From: Neobacillus cucumis
GTDB taxonomy: Bacteria > Bacillota > Bacilli > Bacillales > Cytobacillaceae
Reading direction: 5' to 3'
Length of the DNA stretch: 35,525 bases
Assembly (NCBI RefSeq): GCF_002860255.1
Contig: NZ_PGVE01000047.1
Span: 1 to 35,525 of the forward strand
Made by a program: the position numbers and the translations under genes. Shown one piece after another: positions 1 to 7,677 of this stretch (its first letter is position 1; every line of letters starts with the position of its first letter). Under the pieces are notes generated by a model. It ran no database searches. It was not told where the DNA came from and worked only from the letters and a program-made list of their open reading frames with translations.

Positions 1-106
1 CCCAGAGGGGTCATTTTAATATCTTTCGGTAATTAATAAGGTCTATTGGCTACCCAGTTGAATCATTTTCATAGTCTTCAGTCTTTTTTTCTTAAACTTT
101 ATTACC

Positions 107-1327
107 TTGGAGGTGGTATGCCTGAGTACATTACGATCGAATAGAAACAAATATCTTTTTATTGTCGTTTCCTTTCTATTGTGGTTTCCGCAATTTCTCT
201 ATGTTCCTATCTTTTCTCCTTATATGGAATCATTGGGTGGAAAGTATACATTTATTGGGATTGTATTGAGCAGCTACGGGATTATGCAGCTTTTATGCAG
301 ACTTCCGATTGGAATCTTTTCTGATGTAAAGAAAGTTAGGAAACCATTTATCATTTTTGGCATGTTGGTCAGCATGGTAAGTTGCGGAATCTTTTTATTT
401 ACAGATAGTTTAGGCTGGATTCTCGCAGCCCGCGCGCTTGCAGGAATTTCAGCAGCAACGTGGGTCGCCTTTACCGTCTTATATCCAAGTTATTTTGCTG
501 ATCATGAAGTCCACCGGGCAATGGGGAGTATTTCATTTATTGTCGTTCTTGCCCAGTTTTTAGGGATGAGTTTCAGTGGTTCAATCGTAAGTGAATGGGG
601 TTGGAAAGCTCCATTTTGGTTGGCTGTATCTTTCAGCATTCTCGGTGTAATCCTGTCCCTGTTTATTTTTGAATCAAAAGAAGGAATAGAGAGGGAACCG
701 CTTAAGGTGAAGGAATTAGCGACTGTTATAAAAGAACCATCATTGTTGAAGGTGGCTCTCTTATCGATTTTGGCACACAGTATTATTTTTTCAACGATGT
801 TTGGATTTACATCCAACTATGCCCTCCAGATTGGCTTTACGAAAAGTGAGCTAACATGGATCGTGTTTGCGTTTATGATCCCTCACGCCATTGCCACTCT
901 TTTTATGGGTAGAGTATTGGTTCCACTTTTGGGTGAATGGAATGCCCTAAAAACAGCCTTTTTCCTTGCCTCTGTTTTTACGTTACTGATCCCATTCGTT
1001 CAGAGTAAAGGATTATTATTGACCGTACAGATTTTTAGCGGATTTTCACTGGGCTTAATTTTCCCGTTGTTGTTGGGATTGGCCATTGAAAAAATTGCAC
1101 CCGAAAAAAGAGCGACCGCCATGGGTGCCTACCAGGCGATTTATGCTGTTGGTATCTTTGCAGGGCCATTTTTTACAGGGATATTTAATTCACTTATTGG
1201 AATTTCAGCCGGATTTTGTTTTGTTGGGGTACTGGGATTATTGGCTACGCTTCTCATCATCATTTGGGGGAAAGATCATGCTGAATTGGCGGAAAAATCT
1301 GTCAAAACGAGCAAGGCTGGTGCCTAG
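107..1327 (+). CDS. MFS transporter (exporter-like, 12 TM)
   Basis: This is a membrane transporter of the major facilitator superfamily, about 400 residues with some twelve hydrophobic segments. It is shorter than the sugar porters downstream and lacks their PESPRWL and PETRG signatures. The loop after TM2 reads GIFSDVKKVRKP, a degenerate form of the MFS G-x-x-x-D-R-x-G-R-R motif. Such proteins usually export drugs or small metabolites; the substrate cannot be read here. The start is unclear. TTG at 107 has no ribosome site before it, and the ideal GGAGGTG at 109-115 lies just downstream. GTG at 113 overlaps that site, while CTG at 122 is spaced correctly. The ATG at 118 is out of frame and stops after eight codons. 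The gene is followed by a short ORF and a terminator and is probably unrelated to the sugar modules. Confidence 0.85.
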   Translation: MEVVCLSTLRSNRNKYLFIVVSFLLWFPQFLYVPIFSPYMESLGGKYTFIGIVLSSYGIMQLLCRLPIGIFSDVKKVRKPFIIFGMLVSMVSCGIFLFTDSLGWILAARALAGISAATWVAFTVLYPSYFADHEVHRAMGSISFIVVLAQFLGMSFSGSIVSEWGWKAPFWLAVSFSILGVILSLFIFESKEGIEREPLKVKELATVIKEPSLLKVALLSILAHSIIFSTMFGFTSNYALQIGFTKSELTWIVFAFMIPHAIATLFMGRVLVPLLGEWNALKTAFFLASVFTLLIPFVQSKGLLLTVQIFSGFSLGLIFPLLLGLAIEKIAPEKRATAMGAYQAIYAVGIFAGPFFTGIFNSLIGISAGFCFVGVLGLLATLLIIIWGKDHAELAEKSVKTSKAGA

Positions 1328-1372
1328 TCAATGTTATTAAAGAAATCTATTAAAAATTAGGATGGAGAGTTT

Positions 1373-1483
1373 ATGAAATATATGGATGTCATTTATAGAG
1401 GAAAAGAATATTTATTGTTATTCGAGTATGCTTCCGGTTTTTGTGAAATACGAGAAAAAACAATCAATATAATATTAAATTAG
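1373..1483 (+). CDS. possible small protein, 36 aa
   Basis: This is a short reading frame beginning MKYMDVIYRGKEYLLLFEY, with a GGATGGAGAG ribosome site seven bases before the ATG. It is charged and aromatic, with no signal peptide or membrane segment. It sits 45 bases after the MFS gene with no terminator between them and before the hairpin at 1598, so it could be cotranscribed. I do not recognise the family. The good ribosome site and normal composition support it; its size keeps the call tentative. Confidence 0.4.
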   Translation: MKYMDVIYRGKEYLLLFEYASGFCEIREKTINIILN

Positions 1484-1597
1484 TACATTTTTCCGAATTA
1501 GAACAACAGTCCGGCTAGATTGTAGATTAAAAAGTTCCATTGTAGACTCCCTAATTTAAAAAACCTACTATGGCAGTAATGGAGCTATAAATAACCC

Positions 1598-1635
1598 AAA
1601 AAAGCATCTGGTAATTTTCAGATGCTTTTTTATAC
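1598..1635. terminator. bidirectional rho-independent terminator
   Basis: The arms AAAAAAGCATCTG (1598-1610) and CAGATGCTTTTTT (1619-1631) form a perfect stem with an 8-base loop. A-rich and T-rich tails on the two sides suit the convergent rightward MFS unit and leftward GntR gene. Confidence 0.85.
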
Positions 1636-1683
1636 TTCGAATTTATTATTTGTGTACCATGTATAGGAATATTAGGCCGAGGA

Positions 1684-2304
1684 TTAGCTGTCAATGAGAT
1701 GTAAACAAAAATCTAAATCAGCTTGTAAGTGACTATTCATTAGTAATTCTGCCTTTTGACCATCTCTTTCTTGAATAGCCTTATAAATTTCTTCGTGTTC
1801 GTCTATTAAATGAGGGCGGTTATAAAAAATAACTGTTTTTCGGAAAAGATAAATCATAGATTGCATCTGATCTATAATATCAATCATAACGGGGTTATTA
1901 CTGGCATTGACAATAATTTCATGAAAACGCTCATTAGCGCTCATCATTTCTTCAAAGTTCCCTTTCTTTCCGATCTCAACACATTCATATAAAGAATTAA
2001 TTTCATTTTCGGTTAAATAGGATGCAGCACATTGGGCGGAATAGCCTTCTAATAAAATGCGGACTTGAAACCTATTTCGCAAGTCTTTTTCAGTAGGCTT
2101 GACCACCCTTTTATTCACAATCAGTCCTTCATGCTCCAATTTTCGAATGGATTCCCTAATAGGTGTTCTGCTGACACCCAATTCTCCCGCAATTTTTTCT
2201 TCAACAATCTTTGTACCCCCAGGAAGTTCTCCATTTAAAATCTTGTCACGAATTATTTCGTAGGATTGATGGAATGCAGGACGAGAACGATCACTTCCTA
2301 ACAC
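1684..2304 (-). CDS. GntR-family transcriptional regulator, FCD (FadR) subfamily
   Basis: This is a DNA-binding regulator of about 206 residues. An N-terminal winged helix (about residues 10-75) carries the GntR signature LGVSRTPIRESIRKLEHEGL, and a C-terminal all-helical FCD effector domain follows. In the FCD domain, ERFHEIIV and the late H and E/H residues (HEEIYKAI, NSHLQAD) match the usual metal or acid-binding positions. Family members typically sense gluconate, lactate or other sugar acids. A GTG at 2313 is possible, but it overlaps the ribosome site GAGGTG (2316-2311). The in-frame GTG at 2304 is spaced six bases from that site and is preferred. The divergent neighbour is a wrecked gluconate permease, so this may be the surviving regulator of a lost gluconate locus. 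An inverted repeat upstream may serve autoregulation. Confidence 0.85.
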   Translation of the reverse strand: MLGSDRSRPAFHQSYEIIRDKILNGELPGGTKIVEEKIAGELGVSRTPIRESIRKLEHEGLIVNKRVVKPTEKDLRNRFQVRILLEGYSAQCAASYLTENEINSLYECVEIGKKGNFEEMMSANERFHEIIVNASNNPVMIDIIDQMQSMIYLFRKTVIFYNRPHLIDEHEEIYKAIQERDGQKAELLMNSHLQADLDFCLHLIDS

Positions 2305-2325
2305 AATTTTCACCTCAATATTTTC

Positions 2326-2359
2326 ACTTACTAAGTATATGATATCAAATTTCTTGATA
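2326..2359. promoter_or_regulatory. operator-like inverted repeats upstream of the GntR gene
   Basis: Two palindromes lie just upstream of the regulator: ACTTACTAAGT at 2326-2336, and TATCAA-N5-TTGATA at 2343-2359. Read leftward, TTGATA could double as a -35 element. Autoregulation by the GntR protein is an inference from position only. Confidence 0.35.
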
Positions 2360-2387
2360 AAAAAATACGAGGGTAAGAGAGGATTAA

Positions 2388-2657
2388 GGCTTATTTACTC
2401 CAAAACATTTTAAAGAAGAAGACATGCCTGGTTTTGGTATCAGTATGTTTACCGCTCTTATTCCAGTTATTTTTATCGCATTCCAGGCTATAGTTGAAAT
2501 TGTCGCAACAAAATCAAGTCTTTTGCCAACAGCGCAGTTTTTAGGTAATCCAGGTGTTGCACTTTTAGTTTTTATCGGTAAAACGGCTAAAACTTGGTCG
2601 GTTATGGTTACGATTGCGTCTCTTGTTGGCCTAGTCGGTGTATTAACCCCTTTTTAA
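2388..2657 (+). pseudogene. remnant of GntP-family gluconate permease
   Basis: An open frame of about 90 codons, starting after a stop at 2385, carries two pieces of a GntP-type gluconate/H+ symporter. The first, FKEEDMPGFGISMFTALIPV, matches the conserved mid-protein segment. The second, TAKTWSVMVTIASLVGLVGV, matches the extreme C-terminus. They are fused at about VALLVFIGK, so roughly half of a normal 440-450 residue protein is missing between them and the N-terminal half is absent. No ribosome site precedes the internal ATG at 2424. The fragment keeps its terminator. It lies beside the GntR/FCD regulator, as in gluconate operons, so this is probably the scar of a deleted gluconate locus. 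Confidence 0.75.
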
Positions 2658-2676
2658 TTAAAAAGGGGAATTTTTT
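2647..2676 (+). terminator. terminator of the gntP remnant
   Basis: A perfect palindrome with arms CCCCTTTTTAA and TTAAAAAGGGG (2647-2668) is followed by AATTTTTTAC. It overlaps the end of the permease remnant and insulates the next promoter. Confidence 0.75.
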
Positions 2677-2734
2677 ACTTTTTAAGTGGATCTCTCTTTC
2701 AAAATACTTCGAAGTTTTGAACACTTCTACAAAG

Positions 2735-2793
2735 AGCAAGATGTTTAAGTAAATGAGCAATATTACTTAATGTAATTGCGTGTTTATTGTAAT
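2735..2793 (+). promoter_or_regulatory. AraC-type operator pair and promoter of module 1
   Basis: Half-sites AGCAAGAT (2735) and AGCAATAT (2756) are direct repeats exactly 21 bp apart, the usual AraC-family geometry. The second abuts a weak -35 (ACTTAA, 2765-2770), with a 17-bp spacer and a -10 of TGTAAT (2788-2793). This is a class II activator layout, 57 bases before the gene at 2850. The block, with its downstream AGCAATAAATAA (2812-2823), is largely repeated at 7678-7775. The likely activator is the AraC protein encoded at 6818-7654. Confidence 0.55.
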
Positions 2794-2849
2794 AAAATCA
2801 AAGGTGTAGAAAGCAATAAATAATAGTGATTTGAGAAGGAGAGATACAT

Positions 2850-3998
2850 ATGAAGGAGATCAGAATAGGACTTGTCGGTGCAGGATGGATGGGGAAGGCT
2901 CATACTAATTCATTTTTAAATGCTTTAATGTTGTTTGGACCGGACTCCGGAAAACCCGTTTTTGAAGTGGTGGCAGATGTAAGTATTGAGGCAGCTAAGG
3001 TTGCGTGCGAGAAACTTGGATTTTCAAGATGGGTTAATCATTGGCAAGATGTTGTTACGGATCAAAATGTGGATGTCGTGGATATCGCTACGCCAAATGC
3101 CTTCCACTATGAGGTAGCAAAAGCAGCTTTAGAAAATGGGAAACACGTTTACTGTGAAAAACCACTAACCCTTACGGCAGAGCAATCGAAAGAATTAGCT
3201 GAACTTGCTAAGCAACAGGGAGTCGTAAATTATGTTGGTTACAACAATGTGATGAATCCTGCAAACGCTTATATTAAAGAACTTGTTTCTTCTGGTAAAC
3301 TAGGTAAAATCATGAGGTTCTCCGGAACTTACGACCAGGATGGACTATTGGATCCAACATTGCCAATTACATGGCGTCACATCAACAAACATTCTGGCAG
3401 CGGTGCACTTGGTGATCTTGGTTCACACCTACTTAGTGTTTCTCAGTTTATCCTTGGAGATATCAAAAGTGTAAATGCTTTATCGAAGATCATTATTCCA
3501 AAAAGACCTAAACAAGCGGGTTCATCGGAACTTGCAGATGTAGAAAATGATGACTTGATTAATATTCTTGCAGAATATGAGAACGGAGCAATTGGCACAA
3601 TTGGGGCAAGTCGTGTGGCAACAGGGCACAAAAACTATCTTTCATTTGAAATTCAAGGAACCGAGGGGTCTGTCTACTATTCGCTAGAAAGAATGAACGA
3701 AGTGAATGTCTACTTCACGTCCGACAATAGTGCAGATCGAGGCTTCAGAAATGTATTTCTTGGTCCTGATCATGCAGGATACAATGCCTTCTATCCTGCA
3801 TCCGGGATTGCGATTGGATACAATGATATGAAAGTTTTAGAGGCACATGAACTGCTTTCTGCCATTACGGAGGGCAAGCCATACGCGTGTGATTTTGAGT
3901 TTGGTTATAAAATTGACAGAACTGTAAGCGCTATTCTGGAATCTGCCGCAGAAAGAAAATGGGTAGAAGTAGAAAAGCAAGTAGCAGCAGTCATTTAA
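2850..3998 (+). CDS. Gfo/Idh/MocA-family NAD(P)-dependent sugar dehydrogenase
   Basis: This is a cytoplasmic NAD(P)-dependent oxidoreductase of 382 residues. The N-terminal Rossmann fold opens with GLVGAGWMG (7-15). The EKP motif (103-105) supplies the catalytic lysine K104, and GDLGSH (188-193) supplies D189 and H193, so the active site is intact. The C-terminal alpha/beta domain holds EIQGTEGSVYYSLER and later DRGFRNVFLGPDH. This layout and length resemble, from memory, levoglucosan or glucoside-3-dehydrogenase-like members (LgdA/YcjS type) more than IolG. The expected reaction is oxidation of a ring hydroxyl to a ketone. The ribosome site GAAGGAGAG lies just before the ATG. It is first in an operon with the TIM-barrel gene 15 bases downstream. 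The exact substrate is unknown. Confidence 0.85.
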   Translation: MKEIRIGLVGAGWMGKAHTNSFLNALMLFGPDSGKPVFEVVADVSIEAAKVACEKLGFSRWVNHWQDVVTDQNVDVVDIATPNAFHYEVAKAALENGKHVYCEKPLTLTAEQSKELAELAKQQGVVNYVGYNNVMNPANAYIKELVSSGKLGKIMRFSGTYDQDGLLDPTLPITWRHINKHSGSGALGDLGSHLLSVSQFILGDIKSVNALSKIIIPKRPKQAGSSELADVENDDLINILAEYENGAIGTIGASRVATGHKNYLSFEIQGTEGSVYYSLERMNEVNVYFTSDNSADRGFRNVFLGPDHAGYNAFYPASGIAIGYNDMKVLEAHELLSAITEGKPYACDFEFGYKIDRTVSAILESAAERKWVEVEKQVAAVI

Positions 3999-4013
3999 AG
4001 GAGGAAAGAGAAC

Positions 4014-4895
4014 ATGAACGTCAAAATTGGAACAGCACCAGATTCATGGGGAGTATGGTTCCCAGAAAATGAAAAACAGACACCATGGGAAAGATGTATG
4101 AATGAAATGGCTGAAGCCGGATATGCTGGAATTGAACTGGGTCCCTGGGGATACCTTCCGAATGAATACGATCGCTTAAAAGAAGAACTTGAGAAAAGAA
4201 ATCTTGAATTGACCGCAACAACCTTAGTGGGAGATCTTACATCCGATCGCAAAACGGAGGAACTGATTGCTTTGCTGGATGAGATGGCCAAGCTTCAACT
4301 GAAATTTGAAAGTGCACAATATGTTGTCTTGATTGATGATTGTTATACCGATCTTTTTACCGGTGAATTGGTAAGACCGCGAGTTTTAGACGGTGCAGAC
4401 TGGGACAAGTTTATTGCCAACATCATAAAAATCCGGAATCATGCGAAATTAAATTACGGTTTGGAAGTGGTTTTTCACCCTCATGCCCAAAGCCATGTTG
4501 AAACGGAAGAGCAAATTGAAAGACTCTTGAATGACACGGATATTAATCTCTGTTTGGATACAGGTCATCATGCGTACGCGGATGGAGATCCGGTTGCCTT
4601 TATGCGAAAACATTACAATCGAATTCCTTATCTTCACTTGAAAAGCTGTGATCTAAAGGTAAGAGAAAAAATGCAAGTACAGAAATGGTCCTTCGCAAAA
4701 GCGGTGAGTGAGGATATCATGTGTGAGCCAGAACTTGGCGTTGTCGATATGAAAGCCTTCGTGCAAGTCCTAGAGGATATTGACTTTACAGGTTGGGCAA
4801 TCGTTGAACAGGATATGTACCCTGCTCCTTTTGAGAAACCATTTCCAATAGCAAAAAGAACCAGAAAATACTTAACAACAATTGGTATGGGCTAA
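4014..4895 (+). CDS. IolE-like TIM-barrel isomerase/dehydratase (module 1)
   Basis: This is a metal-dependent (beta/alpha)8 enzyme of the xylose isomerase-like/AP endonuclease 2 superfamily, 293 residues. Its start, IGTAPDSWGVWFPENEKQTP, is typical of inosose dehydratase-like proteins. Probable metal and substrate residues are FHPH (H155, H157), E163, LDTGHH (D182, H185), YLHLK (H208) and VEQD (E265). The family dehydrates or isomerises keto-inositols or 3-keto sugars, which fits the dehydrogenase just upstream. It differs clearly from true IolE at 20881 and is closest here to the product of 14732. An AAAGGAGG site precedes the ATG, and a terminator follows at 4901. Function is inferred from fold and operon; the substrate is unknown. 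Confidence 0.85.
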   Translation: MNVKIGTAPDSWGVWFPENEKQTPWERCMNEMAEAGYAGIELGPWGYLPNEYDRLKEELEKRNLELTATTLVGDLTSDRKTEELIALLDEMAKLQLKFESAQYVVLIDDCYTDLFTGELVRPRVLDGADWDKFIANIIKIRNHAKLNYGLEVVFHPHAQSHVETEEQIERLLNDTDINLCLDTGHHAYADGDPVAFMRKHYNRIPYLHLKSCDLKVREKMQVQKWSFAKAVSEDIMCEPELGVVDMKAFVQVLEDIDFTGWAIVEQDMYPAPFEKPFPIAKRTRKYLTTIGMG

Positions 4896-4900
4896 GCTTT

Positions 4901-4933
4901 GAGAGCCTGGTTGACAGGCTCTCGTGCTTTTAA
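4901..4933 (+). terminator. terminator after module 1 dehydrogenase/TIM-barrel operon
   Basis: GAGAGCCTG (4901-4909) pairs with CAGGCTCTC (4915-4923) around a 5-base loop and is followed by GTGCTTTTAAT. It separates the enzyme pair from the porter gene, which therefore has its own promoter. Confidence 0.75.
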
Positions 4934-4939
4934 TATGAT

Positions 4940-4952
4940 ATGGTAATACCAT
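4940..4952. promoter_or_regulatory. palindrome ATGGTAATACCAT, possible GntR/FCD operator
   Basis: This is a perfect 13-base palindrome upstream of the porter gene. It fits the TNGTNNNACNA pattern reported for FadR/FCD-type GntR regulators. The only GntR gene in the window is at 1684-2304. Binding is speculation from the motif. Confidence 0.3.
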
Positions 4953-5011
4953 TTTCAGAACATGACAACACTACTAAAATACTCTAAGAATGGTTTATTT
5001 TTTAATACGAA

Positions 5012-5026
5012 TAGAAAGCGATTACA
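5012..5026 (+). promoter_or_regulatory. cre (CcpA site) upstream of porter 1
   Basis: TAGAAAGCGATTACA matches the cre consensus WTGNAANCGNWWNCA at all but one position, about 100 bases before the porter start. It suggests glucose repression of the transporter. Confidence 0.65.
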
Positions 5027-5128
5027 ATGTTGGTTTTAGGTGATTGGAGAATCGGATAGACTTCTATATTGCTAAATACATAAAGTAACTGGACTAACAT
5101 GTAAACTAATGCAAAGGGGAAATTTAAC

Positions 5129-6547
5129 ATGGAAAGTATCAGAGTGACTGAAAAGTCAGTTCAGCTGGAACATGCAAAGAAAAAGGACCCAGAAAAGTTT
5201 TTGAAGTTAGTTACCATTGTATCAACCTTTGGGGGACTATTATTTGGTTATGATACAGGCGTTATAAATGGTGCACTTCCATTTATGGCTAAACCTGATC
5301 AATTAAACTTAACACCTTTCACGGAGGGTTTAGTCGCAAGTTCTTTAGTATTAGGCGCTGCTTTTGGTTCCTTATTTGGGGGACGTTTATCGGATCACAA
5401 GGGGCGCCGTAAGGCTATCATGTATCTTGCCATTTTATTTTTGTTTTCTGCATTAGGCTGCGTCATCGCCCCCAATACAACTGTAATGGTTATTTTCCGT
5501 TTTCTATTAGGACTTGCTGTCGGGGGTGCTTCTGTAGTCGTTCCATCATATCTCGCCGAAATGTCACCTTCAGCACGCCGTGGCAGGTTAGTGACTCAAA
5601 ATGAATTAATGATTGTGACTGGACAGTTTCTTGCCTACGTATTTAATGCCGCCCTTGGAAATGTTTTTGGAGATACAGGGCATGTATGGCGTTACATGTT
5701 AGTGGTTGCTACATTACCAGCTGTGGCGCTTTGGATTGGAGTCATTATTTTACCTGAAAGTCCTCGTTGGTTAGCTTCAAAGGGAAGAGTTGGGGACGCA
5801 CTACGAATACTTAAACAGATTCGTCAAGAGAATGTCGCTGAGCGAGAATTAGATGAAATTAAAGCCCATCTCTTAGAACAGAAAAAAGCAAAGAGAGTGA
5901 CATTCAAAGATTTGGGGATACCTTGGGTTCGACGGATTATCATTCTTGGTATGGGGATTGGAGCTATATCGCAATTAGTAGGAATCAACTCGATCATGTA
6001 CTACGGAACCCAAATTCTTCAAAATTCTGGTTTTGGAACAAAAACCGCATTGATCGGAAACGTAGCAAATGGCTTAATTTCTGTCATTGCCGTTATTGTT
6101 GGAATGTCCATCATGCACAAAGTGAATAGACGGACCATGTTTCTTACCGGTTTAATCGGTGCAACCATTGCGCTTATTTCGATTGGGATAGCAACTTTAA
6201 CCCTTGCTGGTTCGCCAATGCTGCCATATGTAGTATTATCAATGACCGTCCTATATTTAGCTTTCTTTCAAGGAGCTATTGGTCCGATGACATGGCTGAC
6301 ATTATCAGAAATTTTCCCTGCCCGTTTACGTGGTATGGGAATGGGGATAGCTGTTTTGTTTTTATGGATTTGCAATTTTCTAGTAGGTATGTTTTTTCCT
6401 GTTCTTTTAAATGGAATTGGACTTTCAGGAACATTTTTCATATTCGCTGTATTTGGTATTTTGGGTGTCATTTTTATAGCAAAATACTTACCTGAAACAA
6501 GAGGGCTGTCATTAGAACAAATAGAAGATAATTTTAAGGCTTTATAG
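5129..6547 (+). CDS. MFS sugar-porter (IolT-like), module 1
   Basis: This is a proton-coupled sugar/polyol symporter of 472 residues with twelve predicted TM helices. Family signatures are in order: [18 protein letters not shown] in TM1, GRLSDHKGRRK after TM2, [11 protein letters not shown] before the central loop, SQLVGINSIMYYG in TM7 and PETRGLSLEQIE after TM12. In most sugar porters TM7 carries two adjacent glutamines (QQ-x-x-G-x-N); here the first is serine (S281), which may shift substrate choice. It is closest to the porter at 11537, sharing even the N-terminal VQLEH...FLKL segment, so these two look like a recent duplication. Ribosome site AAAGGGGA. A cre site lies upstream. The stop codon lies inside the direct repeat flanking a MITE-like insertion. 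Confidence 0.9.
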   Translation: MESIRVTEKSVQLEHAKKKDPEKFLKLVTIVSTFGGLLFGYDTGVINGALPFMAKPDQLNLTPFTEGLVASSLVLGAAFGSLFGGRLSDHKGRRKAIMYLAILFLFSALGCVIAPNTTVMVIFRFLLGLAVGGASVVVPSYLAEMSPSARRGRLVTQNELMIVTGQFLAYVFNAALGNVFGDTGHVWRYMLVVATLPAVALWIGVIILPESPRWLASKGRVGDALRILKQIRQENVAERELDEIKAHLLEQKKAKRVTFKDLGIPWVRRIIILGMGIGAISQLVGINSIMYYGTQILQNSGFGTKTALIGNVANGLISVIAVIVGMSIMHKVNRRTMFLTGLIGATIALISIGIATLTLAGSPMLPYVVLSMTVLYLAFFQGAIGPMTWLTLSEIFPARLRGMGMGIAVLFLWICNFLVGMFFPVLLNGIGLSGTFFIFAVFGILGVIFIAKYLPETRGLSLEQIEDNFKAL

Positions 6548-6551
6548 GAAA

Positions 6552-6731
6552 GCTCTGTTAAATTTGGCTGTTGATTTCCGCTCCAGGCGCTCGCTTTCCG
6601 CGGGCGTGCCGGGGAGCCTCCTCGGCGCTTATGCGCCTGCGGGGTCTCCCCTGCCCCGTACTCCCGCAGGAGTCGAGCGCCTTCCGCTCCAATCAACAGG
6701 GTAAAAAAACAACAATATCCTTTAACAGAGC
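6552..6731 (+). mobile_element. MITE-like GC-rich palindromic element, copy 1
   Basis: This is a 180-bp noncoding element bounded by GCTCTGTTAAA (6552-6562) and its inverse TTTAACAGAGC (6721-6731). The direct repeat TATAGGAAA(G) at 6543-6552 and 6733-6742 looks like a target-site duplication and contains the stop codon of the porter gene. The core (about 6570-6705) is far more GC-rich than its surroundings. It is a long imperfect palindrome: CCGCTCCAGGCGCTCG near the left matches the inverse of CGAGCGCCTTCCGCTCC near the right. A close copy lies inverted at 18446-18628. Similar GC-rich repeats are, from memory, common in Bacillaceae. There is no transposase inside, so any movement needs one in trans. 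Confidence 0.75.
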
Positions 6732-6760
6732 CTATAGGAAAGTAATATCAGCTCACGATA

Positions 6761-6794
6761 AAAATCACTTCCAAATTTGAAGTGATTTTTTATT
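6761..6794. terminator. bidirectional terminator between porter 1 and AraC gene
   Basis: AAAATCACTTC (6761-6771) pairs with GAAGTGATTTT (6779-6789) with T-rich and A-rich tails. It is placed to end both the rightward porter transcript, now interrupted by the repeat element, and the leftward AraC gene. Confidence 0.8.
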
Positions 6795-6817
6795 GGGCGT
6801 CTATGCTCGTTAGGTTC

Positions 6818-7654
6818 CTAGAATTGTATTTCCCTAAACTGCTTTGGTGTTAGGTTTGTATGCTTTTTAAAGGTTGTTATAAAGTGGGTATCACTATTGA
6901 ATCCTGATGTAATAGCAATCTTCTTGATTGAAAGATTCGTGTTCTGAAGCAATTGTTTCGCATGGTTTATGCGAAAGTTAAGGACGTATTCATACGGCGA
7001 GTATCCAGTATATTTTTTAAATACACGTGAAAAATGAAAGGGAGTTAAATTGACGTATTGAGCTAGCTCCTTAAGATTGATCTCGGTATCAAAGTGGTTC
7101 TCAATATAGGCAATCGCTTGGAGGATAATTTTTTCTTGAATATCGGTTGATTCATTTGAAATCTCATTCAACTCATACATAATTTTATGAATGTTCATAG
7201 AAACAAAATGCTCATTGATATTACCCTTTTCGGCCATTTGGAGAATTTGATCCATGCATTCTGGAATGACAAAATTATTCTCGATGGAAAAAATGCATCC
7301 ACTTTTCTCAAAAAGAAAATCAAAATAATGTTGACTGGCAATGCCTGAAAAATGAAACCATTCAAAGAAGACATTTTCATTTGCCAGGTATGTATGCGGT
7401 TCATGGCAATTGAGAAATACAAGAGTGTTTTTTCTAGCTTGATATTCCTGTTCTCTATATCGAATAGTCATGGATCCTTTCCTAATCAACATGATAAGAA
7501 AGTTGTTGTAATTTTTTCTTTCCACGATATATTTATCATCACAGTGGAAAAGGCCAGAATCATGCAAACAGTAAAGCGCCTCTTTAGCAAAATCACTAGG
7601 AATATGAAAAAAGATCTCAGATTTTTGCAATACGCCTTTTTCAATGATCTTCAT
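6818..7654 (-). CDS. AraC-family transcriptional regulator (module 1)
   Basis: This is a 278-residue regulator with an N-terminal cupin-like sensing domain (about 40-120; NCHEPHTYLANENVFFEWFHF) and two C-terminal helix-turn-helix motifs (about 175-278). The HTH region includes LKELAQYVNLTPFHFSRVFK and the late signature IKKIAITSGFNSDTHFITTF. AraC proteins with cupin domains usually bind a sugar and activate promoters through direct-repeat half-sites. It is most like the regulator at 19826, sharing the VLN[FY]R...AK.QL..TNLSI core, so the two may read similar half-sites. The start ATG has AAGGAGAG upstream. It faces away from the AraC gene at 7913. It probably activates the 2850 operon, whose control region resembles the one beside this gene. 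Confidence 0.9.
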   Translation of the reverse strand: MKIIEKGVLQKSEIFFHIPSDFAKEALYCLHDSGLFHCDDKYIVERKNYNNFLIMLIRKGSMTIRYREQEYQARKNTLVFLNCHEPHTYLANENVFFEWFHFSGIASQHYFDFLFEKSGCIFSIENNFVIPECMDQILQMAEKGNINEHFVSMNIHKIMYELNEISNESTDIQEKIILQAIAYIENHFDTEINLKELAQYVNLTPFHFSRVFKKYTGYSPYEYVLNFRINHAKQLLQNTNLSIKKIAITSGFNSDTHFITTFKKHTNLTPKQFREIQF

Positions 7655-7677
7655 AGTGCTCTCCTTAAATTGATAAA

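Noticed and set aside
2388..2657. A functional small membrane protein instead of a permease remnant
   Set aside because: The two halves match separated parts of GntP, the frame starts without a ribosome site and the fusion deletes core helices.
2735..2849. Riboswitch or T-box leader before module 1
   Set aside because: No conserved RNA motif or stem-terminator pair is seen; the conservation with 7678-7775 is better explained by operators and a promoter.
6571..6780. Open frames of about 70-140 codons across the GC-rich element, on both strands
   Set aside because: They follow from the palindromic GC-rich core, have no ribosome site, and encode repetitive Arg/Pro/Gly-rich sequence with no domain.
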